Positions 47,107 through 57,056 of a stretch of DNA of 64,000 nt are shown here, in pieces. The notes under the pieces are model-generated. The model worked only from the letters and a program-made list of their open reading frames with translations, ran no database searches and was not told the origin of the DNA. Position numbers and translations under genes: made by a program. Source of the stretch: Candidozyma auris. Taxonomy: Eukaryota; Ascomycota; Pichiomycetes; Serinales; Metschnikowiaceae. Within the stretch, counting starts at the first letter, position 1; every line of letters starts with the position of its first letter. The DNA is taken from NCBI RefSeq assembly GCF_003013715.1, contig NC_072813.1, positions 558,001 through 622,000 on the forward strand, in the 5' to 3' direction.

Positions 47107-48473
47107 GATATTGTATATATTCTTTGCAATGAAGTTGTTGGCGGCAATATAGCTATATAAGTACCTCTATCAATTTATTAGACACAGTAAATTTGGTCCA
47201 CATGGGCCCGAATTGAAGAAGAAAAGAAGTAGATTCGAATAATACTGGGGATCCAATACAATACCACCTCTACGGTATGCACATGTGAGTTCCATGTATG
47301 CTAGCAGTAACTCTTGGCTGCTTGGCGCAGGTAGAATAAAATTGTGAGCCGTTCGGTTAAAGAGGTGGTAAACTACAAGGAACTTAAAACCTAGAGCATT
47401 CTTAGTAGAACTGCTTCACTTCAAGCTCTCTTATAGAGTTGCCCAATAAAACCATAATCTCACCAGGTCTTTACCAGTTTTACGTTCTGAATTCTAAAAC
47501 GGCCTCGTAAACAATGGGGCGGATGCGAATCGAATACAAGCATATTGTTACGAGCTCTTTGATTCACCAATGCAGCAGATACCAAGCGGCTTCAAGAGGC
47601 GAAGGATAAAGAATCTTTCTTTTTCCCTTCTCTCGCCTCTCGCATGCTCGAATTACCCTCGACGCTCTCACTTTCACAACTTTTCGGAGCCTTAGAGCGA
47701 GTTTCATCTGTCTCAGTTTCAGCCGCACCCTAGGGTAGGTCAAAAAAAATTAAAAAAAAAAAAGTAAGCCTGCTTCCGAGTCAGACTTCAATTGATGCAT
47801 TACTTGGATTGAACTACATTGCACTTTTGTGACCCCAAATAGGTGCTCAATACTTGGTAAGTTGCATTATCTCTCTTTTTAAAAAAAATATGTTTTTCTT
47901 GGTGGTTGGTCCTAGACACAGGGACCCTCATCCAGTTGCAAAGTGCATGGGGGCAAGATACGAAGAATAATCAATTAATCACTTTTAGACAAAATTTTAA
48001 CTCTACTTCCACATCATATAATGAGACGCGAATGCTCAGATTAACAACCCTCGGCTACGATAGTACCAATAATTTATGGAGGTGATACATTTGATTATTG
48101 GATGTGGATGTCGCTTTTTCCGCACTTGATAATACAGTTGAGGGGTGGGAATTCCGTACTGAATAATCCAGTTGCATCGTCAACAGGCCTATATTCAACA
48201 ACTTCACAATGCCAGAAGTGTTTAGATTTGGAGGATGTACATAACAGAGCATATTGTAAGCAATACATTTGCTGCTCAAAAAATTAAAATTGTACGCACA
48301 TAGCATCTTTCTTTTTATTAATTTCGCGGACAATATTTGCCGTAAATGTCTTTCATATATAATACGAAAGTCCTAAAGTAGCCGTAGATGACTAAAAGCC
48401 AGATTGTTAACAATTTTCAGTGATTCAACCTTTCTGATATATATTACTCAACTCCTCCAATCAGCAAGCTTCG
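47107..48473. other. Gene-poor stretch, 1.4 kb
   Basis: This covers the upstream region of the GIT-like transporter and the DNA up to the tRNA-Arg gene. It is AT-rich, with an A-rich run near 47742-47764 (about 20 A with two T) and T/A tracts near 47875-47890. Short frames of up to about 92 codons have no recognisable features. I see no remnant of a known transposon, but tRNA-flanking DNA is where Ty-type elements insert, so degraded remnants remain possible. Confidence 0.5.
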
Positions 48474-48566
48474 TTCCTCATGGCCCAATGGTCAAGGCGT
48501 CTGGCTACGATTAGTAACCACTTCTGTGGAACCAGAAGATTCCAGGTTCGACTCCTGGTGGGGAAG
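48474..48566 (+). tRNA. tRNA-Arg (ACG) with a 20-nt intron
   Basis: The mature sequence (73 nt) closely follows S. cerevisiae tRNA-Arg(ACG). It has 5' strand TTCCTCA pairing with TGGGGAA plus discriminator G, A box TGGCCCAATGG and B box GGTTCGACTCC. The anticodon ACG is at 48507-48509. A 20-nt intron (48511-48530) sits at the usual place one base 3' of the anticodon. The S. cerevisiae gene has no intron. GTA in the intron can pair with TAC of the anticodon loop, and the intron also holds its own CCAC/GTGG hairpin. Confidence 0.95.
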
Positions 48567-48982
48567 CTTCTTTTTTGCCCACGTTTTGCATCAGTCCCTA
48601 TTCACCTTACAAGATTTGACATTTTGTGCTCATTAGTTCCCTGGTTATCTACTCGCAGTTGACTTCAAACTCTCTGAAGCATATATCATTTGTATTGCTA
48701 CATACCAACATGGACTAAACAAAGGCGATATCTCGATCTAATTGTATATTATCAGTTCATAAGACTGCCTTCCTAAAATTTTTGGAGCGGTATTACCAAT
48801 TCAAGATACGAAAGCTTCTTTGACGTTCTACGAGGTGTGGCTCTAGTTAAGAATGTGTGGAGGACTCTGATAGCGTAAGCGAGAATTCTTAGTCAGCATG
48901 CGAGACAAATCCGAGTATATTAGGGTAGGGTATTCCTCTGATAAAACTTTAACTTACTGACTATATAAACATAGAACTGATA
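48567..48982. promoter_or_regulatory. Intergenic, promoter of the GST gene, 416 bp
   Basis: The gap contains the tRNA terminator and an AT-rich stretch with TATATAAA at 48962-48969, about 14 bp before the next ATG, which may be too close to act as the TATA box. No gene is seen. Confidence 0.4.
48571..48576 (+). terminator. RNA polymerase III terminator of tRNA-Arg
   Basis: Six T begin five bases after the tRNA-Arg 3' end. Confidence 0.85.
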
Positions 48983-49900
48983 ATGGGAATCAAGTCTTTC
49001 AACAATATCATCTCAAAAGGGCCGGGAGCTAGATTCCCCGTGGAGAAAAACAGATACCTTTTGTACGTCACCTTCATTTGCCCTTATGCTCAGAGAGCAG
49101 CAATTGTGAGACAACTCAAGGGCTTGGAAGAGTACCTTCCTCTCGCACACGTTAATCACCAATTGGACTCCAATGGTTGGAGATTTGCTACTAAGGAAGA
49201 GCTTGCGTCTGTCCCCGAGGGAGACACCAGGTATGGTACTGCTGATCCATTGTATGGCTTTGAGCGGATCAACCAATTGTACAAGAAGGCAAGCTCTGAG
49301 TATGAAGGGAGATGGACAGTACCAGCTTTGTGGGACAAGAAAGAGGAAACCATTGTGAACAACGAGTCTGGAGAAATGATCAGGTTCTTCAACACCGAGT
49401 TCAACGAAGTTCTTCCGGAAGAGTATTCTAAGATCGATATATACCCACAAGAGTTGCAGGCCCAAATTGACAAGTTTTTGGAGTCTGTAGCAGATGTGGT
49501 GGCCCAGAAGGCATACAAGACGGCTTTCGCCGGCAGTGAAGACGATTTCCAGGATGCGTACTCAGCTCTTTTAGAAGCCCTTAAGAGTGCCGACGAGCAC
49601 CTCGCGCAGAGCCAAGCGAACGGCCTGCAATATGCTGTGGGAAGCTCAGTGACAGAGGCTGACATCAAACTCTACACTCTGACTGTTCGCCTCAGCCAGG
49701 CCTACTACAAGGGTTATGATGCAAAGGTGGTAAGTTTGGCGAGGGACTACCCTCATCTTCACAAGTGGCTCAAAAACCTCTACCAGATACCTGCTTTCAA
49801 GGACACCACCGACTTTTTGAAATTGACTCTTGGTGCGGAATCGAGAATCGGCCATCCAAGGTCCGAGAAGTTCGAAGCAGTATTGGACCTCGACAAGTGA
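48983..49900 (+). CDS. Omega-class glutathione transferase (Ecm4/Gto, glutathionyl-hydroquinone reductase type)
   Basis: The 305-aa protein has the family's N-terminal block RFPVEKNRYLLYVTFICPYAQRAAIVRQLKGLEE (in part), with the catalytic cysteine C33 in the motif C-P-Y-A, and DPLYGFERINQLY. VPALWDKKEETIVNNES carries the cis-proline that binds glutathione. The helical C-terminal domain includes VTEADIKLYTLTVRLS. Ecm4/Gto proteins act as thiol transferases and reduce glutathionyl-hydroquinones, and cysteine rather than serine/tyrosine chemistry is expected. No PTS1 is visible (ends in LDK), so it is probably cytosolic or mitochondrial. Confidence 0.9.
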   Translation: MGIKSFNNIISKGPGARFPVEKNRYLLYVTFICPYAQRAAIVRQLKGLEEYLPLAHVNHQLDSNGWRFATKEELASVPEGDTRYGTADPLYGFERINQLYKKASSEYEGRWTVPALWDKKEETIVNNESGEMIRFFNTEFNEVLPEEYSKIDIYPQELQAQIDKFLESVADVVAQKAYKTAFAGSEDDFQDAYSALLEALKSADEHLAQSQANGLQYAVGSSVTEADIKLYTLTVRLSQAYYKGYDAKVVSLARDYPHLHKWLKNLYQIPAFKDTTDFLKLTLGAESRIGHPRSEKFEAVLDLDK

Positions 49901-50255
49901 GCCTAATGCTCAGTACTCAGTACTCAAAAAGAGGAAAAGCCATGCCAAGTGGCCCCACTTTCGCAGCCGGTTTTGCCGACTGAATTCAAGATGACGTATA
50001 CGATATCGATAGACCCGTCTAGCTTTATATGAATGAGTAGATTTAAAGCTTAGCTAGAACCCATCCTAACAACTTGTAAAGCCACTAAAGGTTACCTTTT
50101 CACCTCTTGTCCTAGCCCGCCTCATAGCTAGCAACCTGCGCTGTATCTCGCAATATATGCAAGTATATAAGGCGCATACTCTGACCCTGCCCCACTTGTA
50201 AATACTACTACTTGCTCCAGAACCTCCAATTGCAAATTTTCAAGTGTTTTGGGCA
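49901..50255. promoter_or_regulatory. Promoter of GDB1, 355 bp
   Basis: The stretch has a TATATAAG element at 50164-50171, about 90 bp before the GDB1 ATG. No gene is seen. Confidence 0.45.
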
Positions 50256-53200
50256 ATGCGTTCGGTTCTCCTCAGACTCGATGACGAAGGCTCGCCCATA
50301 AAAAACGACGCCGTTCACAATGGCGTGTTCATTTTCCCCAGCTACGCTCCACCCGAAGGTTGGACGAGAGGAGCTCCTCTCTTTGAATTGGTAGTCCAGC
50401 TCAATGCTGCTGCACCAGTTTCCAAGAAGGGAATTCTCTGCACAAACGTGCCTAAGGATGGAAAAACTGCCTTCCAAAGATCGAACTTCCAGAGGTACCC
50501 GTTGTCGACTTCGTTCACCAAGGATACCACGATTAGAGTGCCTATATACTCTCCGGGCCCTTACAATCTTTACATTGAGTATGAGAATGAAGAACAAGAG
50601 AAGGTGAAGACTCCTGATCATTATTTTGTCGTTCCTCCAAACCTCATGGTGAATGACAAGTACGTGCCTTTCAATGCCATCAACATTCAAACTGTGGTGT
50701 CCAAATGGGCTGGCCCCTTGGACAATTGGGATAAATTGTTTCGTTACATTAACGAAAAAGGGTACGATATGATCCATTTCACCCCATTGCAAGAACGAGG
50801 ACTGTCCAATTCGCCTTACTCCATCAGGGACCAATTGCGATTTGACCCCAATCTCTTCAAGGACACTGAGTCTGCCATTCTGTTCATACATCGGACCACA
50901 GAGAAGCATAACTTATTGTCTTTGACAGATGTCGTTTGGAATCACACCTCCGACGACTCCCCTTGGCTCAGAGATCACCCTGATGCCGGTTACAATGCTG
51001 AAACAGCTCCTCATTTGACGAGCGCGATTGAGTTGGATAAGGCTTTGTTAGAGTATTCTGATAAATTGGCTGATCTTGGCTTGCCAACAGAGTTGAAAAG
51101 TGAATCAGATTTGAAGAAGCTTGTTGATGGCATTCAGGATCATGTTTTGGGCCCCCTTGAATTGTGGCAATACTATGTTTTTGACAAGAAAAGCTCGTTG
51201 GAGGACTTAAGAAAAGCTCATGAAATCGGAGGTGTGTCTCCCTCTACTATTCCCGATGATACCGATGTTTCTGATGTGAAGCAATTGGCGTCTTTCATTC
51301 TTAAAAGGGCGAGCATCCATGAGAAACCCATCCTCGGAGACAGGTTCCTGAACAAGCTTGACCCAAACAAGTTTTTGAGCTATCTTCTCACTCTTGCAGG
51401 TGACGACTTTAACGAGATCGAGAAAAAAGCTTCTCAGATAATTGATGAAATTAACGTTTCTTTGTATGCAACATTCGATGACGACATTCGCTCAATCAAG
51501 GCCCAGATTGCTGATAGAGCTAGATATCTTAGATTGGCTGACAATGGACCCAAGTTGGGTCCCATAACGAAAGAAAACAGATTCACGGAGTCCTACTTCA
51601 CAAGGTTCGAGGGAAAAGATGGCAAGGAGTACGCGTTAGCGAACAATGGATGGATCTGGGGCGGAAACCCTTTGGTAGACTTTGCTTCTTCAGAATCGAG
51701 AGCTTACATCCGTAGAGAAGTGATTGTCTGGAGCGACTGTGTCAAGTTAAGATATGGTAAAGGTCCGGAGGACTCTCCTCATGTTTGGAAAAGAATGATC
51801 GAGTACACTAAGAATAGTGCTAAGGCATTTAGTGGATTTAGACTCGACAACTGTCACTCGACCCCATTGCATGTTGGAGAGGCATTACTCGATGCGGCTA
51901 GATCTGTGAATCCGGACCTCTATGTGGTCGCAGAGCTCTTTACGGGCTCTGAAGAGATGGACAAAATTTTTGTCGAGAGATTAGGCATAAACTCTTTGAT
52001 TCGTGAGGCAATGCAGGCGTGGAGCGTCGAAGAGTTGTCTAGGCTTGTCCATAAGCATGGTGGCAGACCAATTGGTTCACTCACTTGGATGCCATTGGAC
52101 GATTTCTCTTTCCCGTGCAATAAAGAGCCCACAGCAGGGAAATACTCTGAGGGTCATTCTGAGCTCGAAATACCTCACGTCCTCGCAAAACAGGCACCTC
52201 ACGCATTGTTCATGGATTGTACTCACGATAATCAGACTCCAGCACAGGTGAGAACTGTAGGGGACACTTTGTCAACTGCAGCGTTGGTAGCATTTTGCTC
52301 TAGTGCAATTGGAACGACATTTGGATTTGATGAGACTTATCCCGAGTTGCTTGATATTGTGAACGAAACAAGAACATACGATTATGACTTCAAGACGGGA
52401 ATCGCGGAAGCAAGAAGAAAGATGAATGATGTTAGAGATTCCTTGGCTGCCGAGAGCAAAGATGCAGCTTCCGACCAGGAGATGTACATTCACCACGAAG
52501 GTCAGTATATTACTATTCAGAGGTATAATACAGTTACAGGTGAAGGTTGGTTTTTGATTGCCAGGACAAAGTTCACCGATTCCCCAGGCAATCAGATATT
52601 GTCTCCAGTTATCTTGAAGGGGACAAACGTGAAGTATGAATTTGGATATACCTTGAAGAAGGTAGGTGAGTATTCAAAGGATGACAAATACCTCACCTCT
52701 ATACCTACCAAGCTTGAGGAAGTGAGCTTACCTCCAGTTGAACACAACGGTGACGAGGCAATCATCCGGGTTGATAACAACTTTGTGCCGGGAAGCATTG
52801 CTGTGTTCTCTACTAAGATAGCTAATGTCGATGCTTCCTTGGACAGTTATGTCAAGAAAGGTGCTGTTGAAGCCTCCTTGGGCCTCGACTTGTACGACTT
52901 GAATGCTATATTGTACAGATGCGAACCCGAGGAAAGAGATGCAAGTAACGGAATGGAGGGCGTATACAACATCCCCAACTACGGCCCCTTGGTTTACGCT
53001 GGTTTGCAGGGATGGGTTTCAGTACTCAAGCAAGCAGTTTGGAGAAACGATCTTGCACATCCGCTCTGTGATCACTTGAGAGAAGGTTTCTGGGCCGCTG
53101 ACTATATTGTCAACAGACTTGAGAAGTATTCCAAGAATTCGAAAAATTTGCACAAATTTCACGCGTGGCTCAAGTCTCGTGTTGATGCTATCAGAGATGT

Positions 53201-54800
53201 ACCATACTTCTTGCGCCCACATTACTTCGCACTTGTCGTCGGAGTTGCTTACGAGGCAGCTAGATTTAGAGTGTTGAGACAACTTGACGACCACATAAAA
53301 ACGGCCACCAACTTCGTGCAAAGCTTGGCCCTCACAAGCGTGCAGATGTGTGGATACATGAATAATACCTCTTTGCTTCCAGATAAGAACATTCCTTGCC
53401 TTGCTGCCGGTCTCCCCCACTTCAGCAACGATTATATGAGATGCTGGGGTAGGGACGTGTTCATTTCATATCGTGGGTTGTTGATTGTTCCTGGAAGACA
53501 CGAGGATGCGAAACAACATATTCTTGGATTCGCCAAAACTTTGAAGCACGGACTCATTCCAAATTTGCTTGATGCTGGTAGAAATCCGCGTTACAATGCA
53601 AGAGACGCAGCGTGGTTTTTTGCTCGTGCTGTCGAGGAGTATGTCACCCATGTTCCTCATGGTGAACAGATTCTTGATGAGACGGTTTCGAGAAGATTTC
53701 CTCTTGACGATACCTACGTATCCTGGGATGATAAACGTGCTTTCAGCTACGAGACCTCTATCAGGGATATCCTCTACGAGATCTTGTCACGACACGCCAA
53801 GGGCATCAAGTATCGTGAGGCAAATGCTGGTCCTAATCTTGACAGTCAAATGAAGGACGAGGGGTTCAACGTGGAGGTGTATGTTGATTGGAACACCGGA
53901 CTTGTTCATGGTGGCTCACAATGGAATTGCGGTACTTGGATGGACAAGATGGGAGAAAGTGAGAAGGCAGGAAATAAGGGTGTTCCTGGAACACCTAGAG
54001 ATGGTGCGGCTGTAGAGTTGCAAGGGCTCTTGAAGAGCACCTTGAGATTTGTGAATGGTTTACACAAAAAAGGCCTTTTTGAGCACACTGAGGTTGAGAA
54101 GCCTGATGGCAGCAAGATCCTGTTGATAGAATGGGAATCCCTCATTCAAGAAAATTTCGAGAAATGTTTCTTTGTGCCTGAAGATCCAGCCGAAGACGAT
54201 CATTACGAAATCAACCCTGATGTTGTCAATCGCAGGGGAATTTACAAAGATCTCTTCAAGAGCGGCAAGGAATACGAGGATTACCAATTGAGAGCCAACT
54301 TTCCTATTGCAATGTGCGTCGCGCCAGAGCTCTTTACTCCAAAGAATGCCTTATCTGCGATCAACAAGGCAGACGAGATAATCAGAGGGCCTGTTGGTAT
54401 GAGAACATTGGATCCTTCAGACTGGAACTATAGACCTAACTATAACAATTCCGAAGACAGCGAGGACTTTGCTACATCTAAGGGCAGAAACTATCATCAG
54501 GGGCCAGAGTGGGTCTGGCTATTTGGGTACTTTATTAGGGCATTCTTGTACTTCAATCACTTTGCAGACAACGGTGGAGAGGGCAGTCCAACAAAGGAGC
54601 TCTTGACTGAAGTAAACAAGAGGATAAGTGGTCATAAAAAGTGGATACGTGAAAGTCCTTGGGCTGGCATCACTGAGCTAACCAACCAGAACGGAGCCTT
54701 GTGCCACGACTCGAGTCCTACGCAAGCGTGGAGTACCTCATGTCTATTGGACTTGTACTACGATCTCTGGAATTCTGCCCAATACAAAGAGAAAACCTAG
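50256..54800 (+). CDS. GDB1: Glycogen debranching enzyme
   Basis: The protein (1514 aa) combines 4-alpha-glucanotransferase and amylo-1,6-glucosidase activities for glycogen breakdown. The N-terminal GH13-like domain has GYDMIHFTPLQERGLSNSPYSI (in part), LTDVVWNHTSDDSPWL, GFRLDNCHSTPLHV with the nucleophile Asp (about residue 530) and VVAELFTGSEE with the acid/base Glu. The C-terminal GH133 domain has CLAAGLPHFSNDYMRCWGRDVFISYRG, NCGTWMDKMG and GPEWVWLFGYF. The open frame begins earlier at a GTG (50244), but the first ATG is 50256 (MRSVLLRLDDEG), which I take as the start. CTG codons are very rare, in keeping with a well-expressed gene in a CTG-clade yeast. Confidence 0.96.
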   Translation: MRSVLLRLDDEGSPIKNDAVHNGVFIFPSYAPPEGWTRGAPLFELVVQLNAAAPVSKKGILCTNVPKDGKTAFQRSNFQRYPLSTSFTKDTTIRVPIYSPGPYNLYIEYENEEQEKVKTPDHYFVVPPNLMVNDKYVPFNAINIQTVVSKWAGPLDNWDKLFRYINEKGYDMIHFTPLQERGLSNSPYSIRDQLRFDPNLFKDTESAILFIHRTTEKHNLLSLTDVVWNHTSDDSPWLRDHPDAGYNAETAPHLTSAIELDKALLEYSDKLADLGLPTELKSESDLKKLVDGIQDHVLGPLELWQYYVFDKKSSLEDLRKAHEIGGVSPSTIPDDTDVSDVKQLASFILKRASIHEKPILGDRFLNKLDPNKFLSYLLTLAGDDFNEIEKKASQIIDEINVSLYATFDDDIRSIKAQIADRARYLRLADNGPKLGPITKENRFTESYFTRFEGKDGKEYALANNGWIWGGNPLVDFASSESRAYIRREVIVWSDCVKLRYGKGPEDSPHVWKRMIEYTKNSAKAFSGFRLDNCHSTPLHVGEALLDAARSVNPDLYVVAELFTGSEEMDKIFVERLGINSLIREAMQAWSVEELSRLVHKHGGRPIGSLTWMPLDDFSFPCNKEPTAGKYSEGHSELEIPHVLAKQAPHALFMDCTHDNQTPAQVRTVGDTLSTAALVAFCSSAIGTTFGFDETYPELLDIVNETRTYDYDFKTGIAEARRKMNDVRDSLAAESKDAASDQEMYIHHEGQYITIQRYNTVTGEGWFLIARTKFTDSPGNQILSPVILKGTNVKYEFGYTLKKVGEYSKDDKYLTSIPTKLEEVSLPPVEHNGDEAIIRVDNNFVPGSIAVFSTKIANVDASLDSYVKKGAVEASLGLDLYDLNAILYRCEPEERDASNGMEGVYNIPNYGPLVYAGLQGWVSVLKQAVWRNDLAHPLCDHLREGFWAADYIVNRLEKYSKNSKNLHKFHAWLKSRVDAIRDVPYFLRPHYFALVVGVAYEAARFRVLRQLDDHIKTATNFVQSLALTSVQMCGYMNNTSLLPDKNIPCLAAGLPHFSNDYMRCWGRDVFISYRGLLIVPGRHEDAKQHILGFAKTLKHGLIPNLLDAGRNPRYNARDAAWFFARAVEEYVTHVPHGEQILDETVSRRFPLDDTYVSWDDKRAFSYETSIRDILYEILSRHAKGIKYREANAGPNLDSQMKDEGFNVEVYVDWNTGLVHGGSQWNCGTWMDKMGESEKAGNKGVPGTPRDGAAVELQGLLKSTLRFVNGLHKKGLFEHTEVEKPDGSKILLIEWESLIQENFEKCFFVPEDPAEDDHYEINPDVVNRRGIYKDLFKSGKEYEDYQLRANFPIAMCVAPELFTPKNALSAINKADEIIRGPVGMRTLDPSDWNYRPNYNNSEDSEDFATSKGRNYHQGPEWVWLFGYFIRAFLYFNHFADNGGEGSPTKELLTEVNKRISGHKKWIRESPWAGITELTNQNGALCHDSSPTQAWSTSCLLDLYYDLWNSAQYKEKT

Positions 54801-55412
54801 TCTTTCATTTCTTTCTTTCTAAAAAAAAACTGCAAGATATAAGTTTTAGCTAGATGAATAAAACTCAATTGTTTGGCCACCCAACAAGTGGGGCAGTTCG
54901 CTTAAGGGAATCCGAGATAGTTTGGCAGGTTTTGTGAGGGACTGATCGCGTTGGCACAAGCGGCAGCTCCCTTCCACCACAGTTTAGGAATTGCTCGTCC
55001 GACATGCGCCAAAATTGGCTACTAGCGCCTGAGCATTCCCGACATGGTCCAGCACAAAAAAAAAGAAAAAAAGTAGCGGAATAATGATGGCGATGGATGA
55101 GGTCCAACTCAAAACAACTCACCTGTTGACTACCATTTCTTCATCAACAACGTCCTCAAGATACACCTCAGCTAGTCAGCTTGAATACCCACGGAACGGT
55201 TGTGGTTTTTCGCAGCCAAGAGGCCCATGCGCGGGCCCATAGTCGATTTCCTCACTGCCAGAATGCTACAGAGCAGCTCGCGGTGGGGTTCACATGGCAC
55301 TGCGTGGGGCGTATTTTTCTTTTTCGCACCCGCTACCGCCCTGACTCTCCACAAGGGTATATAACAGTCACAGAATCCACCTCGAGGTTTTTAAAACTCA
55401 GCTTCTTCCCTC
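54801..55412. promoter_or_regulatory. Promoter of the semialdehyde dehydrogenase, 612 bp
   Basis: TATATAA lies at 55359-55365, about 50 bp before the ATG. A-rich tracts flank the GDB1 end (54822-54829) and 55058-55070. No gene is seen. Confidence 0.45.
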
Positions 55413-57056
55413 ATGTTGAGAAACCTTTCGAAATCAGCTGCCCGAATGGCCAAAAAACCAGCACCTCTTTTCGGTCGCTCCCTTCTGACCCTCACACTCA
55501 ACACCACCACGGACTCGTACCCCACAAATCACTTTGAAAAAGGTACCGAGCCTTACTTGACCCCATCTTTCATCGACAACCAGTTGGTAAAGTCGGAGTC
55601 CCAAACATGGTTTGACATTCACGATCCAGCCACCAACGAGGTGATCTCCAAAGTGCCCCAGCTGACTCCCCAGGAGCTCGACGATGCTATCGCCTCTGCT
55701 GAGAAGGCTTTCCACGAGTGGAAGAACTACTCCATCATCAAGAGACAAGGCATTGCCTTCAAGTTTGTTGAGTTGTTGAAAAAGAATCACGACAGACTCG
55801 CTGGTATGATTGTGTTGGAGCAAGGCAAGACATTCCCTGACGCCAAGGGTGACGTTTTGCGTGGTTTGCAAGTTGCAGAGGCTGCTTGCAATGCTCCCAA
55901 CGACTTGATGGCCTCTTCTTTGGAGGTGGCCACCGATATGGAAACTAAAATGGTCAGAGAGCCCTTGGGTGTAATTGGCTCGATCTGTCCTTTCAACTTC
56001 CCTGCTATGGTGCCCTTGTGGAGTTTGCCATTGGTGCTTGTCACCGGTAACACTGCCGTGATCAAGCCTTCTGAGAGAGTGCCAGGAGCCGCCATGATCA
56101 TTGCTCAATTGGCTGCTGAGGCTGGTGTTCCTCCAGGTGTGTTGAACATTGTCCACGGTAAGCACGACACCGTCAACAAGATCATTGAGGATCCTAGAGT
56201 CAAGGCCATTAACTTTGTTGGTGGTGACAAGGCAGGTAAGTACATCTACGAGAAGGGTACATCTTTGGGCAAGAGAGTCCAAGCCAACCTTGGAGCCAAG
56301 AATCACTTGATTGTGTTGCCAGACGCTGACAAGAACCACTTCATCAATGCCGTCAACGGTGCTGCTTTCGGAGCCGCTGGCCAAAGATGTATGGCTATTT
56401 CTGTGCTTGTCACTGTGGGTGAGAAGACCAAGCAGTGGGTTGAGGAAGTTGCCTCCGATGCTGCCAAGTTGGTTACTGGTTCCGGTTTCGACCCCAAGTC
56501 CGACTTGGGCCCACTTGTGAACCCAGAGTCTTTGACCAGAGCCAAGGAGATCATCAACGACTCCGAGAAACAAGGTGCCAAAGTGATTCTCGACGGTAGA
56601 AACTTCAAGCCATCCGACCCCAAGTTCGCCAAAGGTAACTTCTTGGGTCCTACCATCTTAACCAACGTGAAGCCCGGCATGAGGGCCTACGACGAGGAGA
56701 TTTTCGCTCCAGTGTTGTCTGTTGTCAACGTCGACACATTTGACGAGGCCATTGCCTTGGTCAACTCCAACAGATACGGAAATGGTGTTTCGTTGTTCAC
56801 CAGCGCAGGCGCCGCTGCACAGAAATTCACCAAGGAGATTGCATGTGGTCAGGTCGGAGTGAATGTGCCAATCCCCGTGCCATTGCCGATGTTCTCCTTC
56901 ACCGGTAACAAGGGCTCCTTCTTGGGAGACTTGAACTTCTATGGTAAGGCTGGTGTGACGTTCTTGACTCAGCCCAAGACCATCACCACCCTCTGGAGAA
57001 CCAGCACGGTGGACCAGGTGTTGGCACCATCGACGGCCATGCCAACACAGCACTAG
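55413..57056 (+). CDS. Methylmalonate-semialdehyde dehydrogenase (CoA-acylating, ALD6-type of Candida)
   Basis: The 547-aa protein belongs to the mmsA/ALDH6 branch: [79 protein letters not shown], and the catalytic cysteine at residue 326 in GQRCMAISV, all typical of CoA-dependent semialdehyde dehydrogenases. In Candida this enzyme (named ALD6 there) converts malonate/methylmalonate semialdehyde to acetyl- or propionyl-CoA, in beta-alanine, valine and propionate metabolism. The N-terminus ([15 protein letters not shown]) is a mitochondrial presequence. A 379-codon antisense frame exists only because of strong codon bias. CTG codon 84 (55662-55664) falls where relatives usually have Ala or Ser. 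Confidence 0.93.
   Translation: MLRNLSKSAARMAKKPAPLFGRSLLTLTLNTTTDSYPTNHFEKGTEPYLTPSFIDNQLVKSESQTWFDIHDPATNEVISKVPQLTPQELDDAIASAEKAFHEWKNYSIIKRQGIAFKFVELLKKNHDRLAGMIVLEQGKTFPDAKGDVLRGLQVAEAACNAPNDLMASSLEVATDMETKMVREPLGVIGSICPFNFPAMVPLWSLPLVLVTGNTAVIKPSERVPGAAMIIAQLAAEAGVPPGVLNIVHGKHDTVNKIIEDPRVKAINFVGGDKAGKYIYEKGTSLGKRVQANLGAKNHLIVLPDADKNHFINAVNGAAFGAAGQRCMAISVLVTVGEKTKQWVEEVASDAAKLVTGSGFDPKSDLGPLVNPESLTRAKEIINDSEKQGAKVILDGRNFKPSDPKFAKGNFLGPTILTNVKPGMRAYDEEIFAPVLSVVNVDTFDEAIALVNSNRYGNGVSLFTSAGAAAQKFTKEIACGQVGVNVPIPVPLPMFSFTGNKGSFLGDLNFYGKAGVTFLTQPKTITTLWRTSTVDQVLAPSTAMPTQH

Noticed and set aside
55434..56573. 379-codon frame antisense to the semialdehyde dehydrogenase
   Set aside because: Strong codon bias in the sense gene removes antisense stops. 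The protein has no recognisable features.
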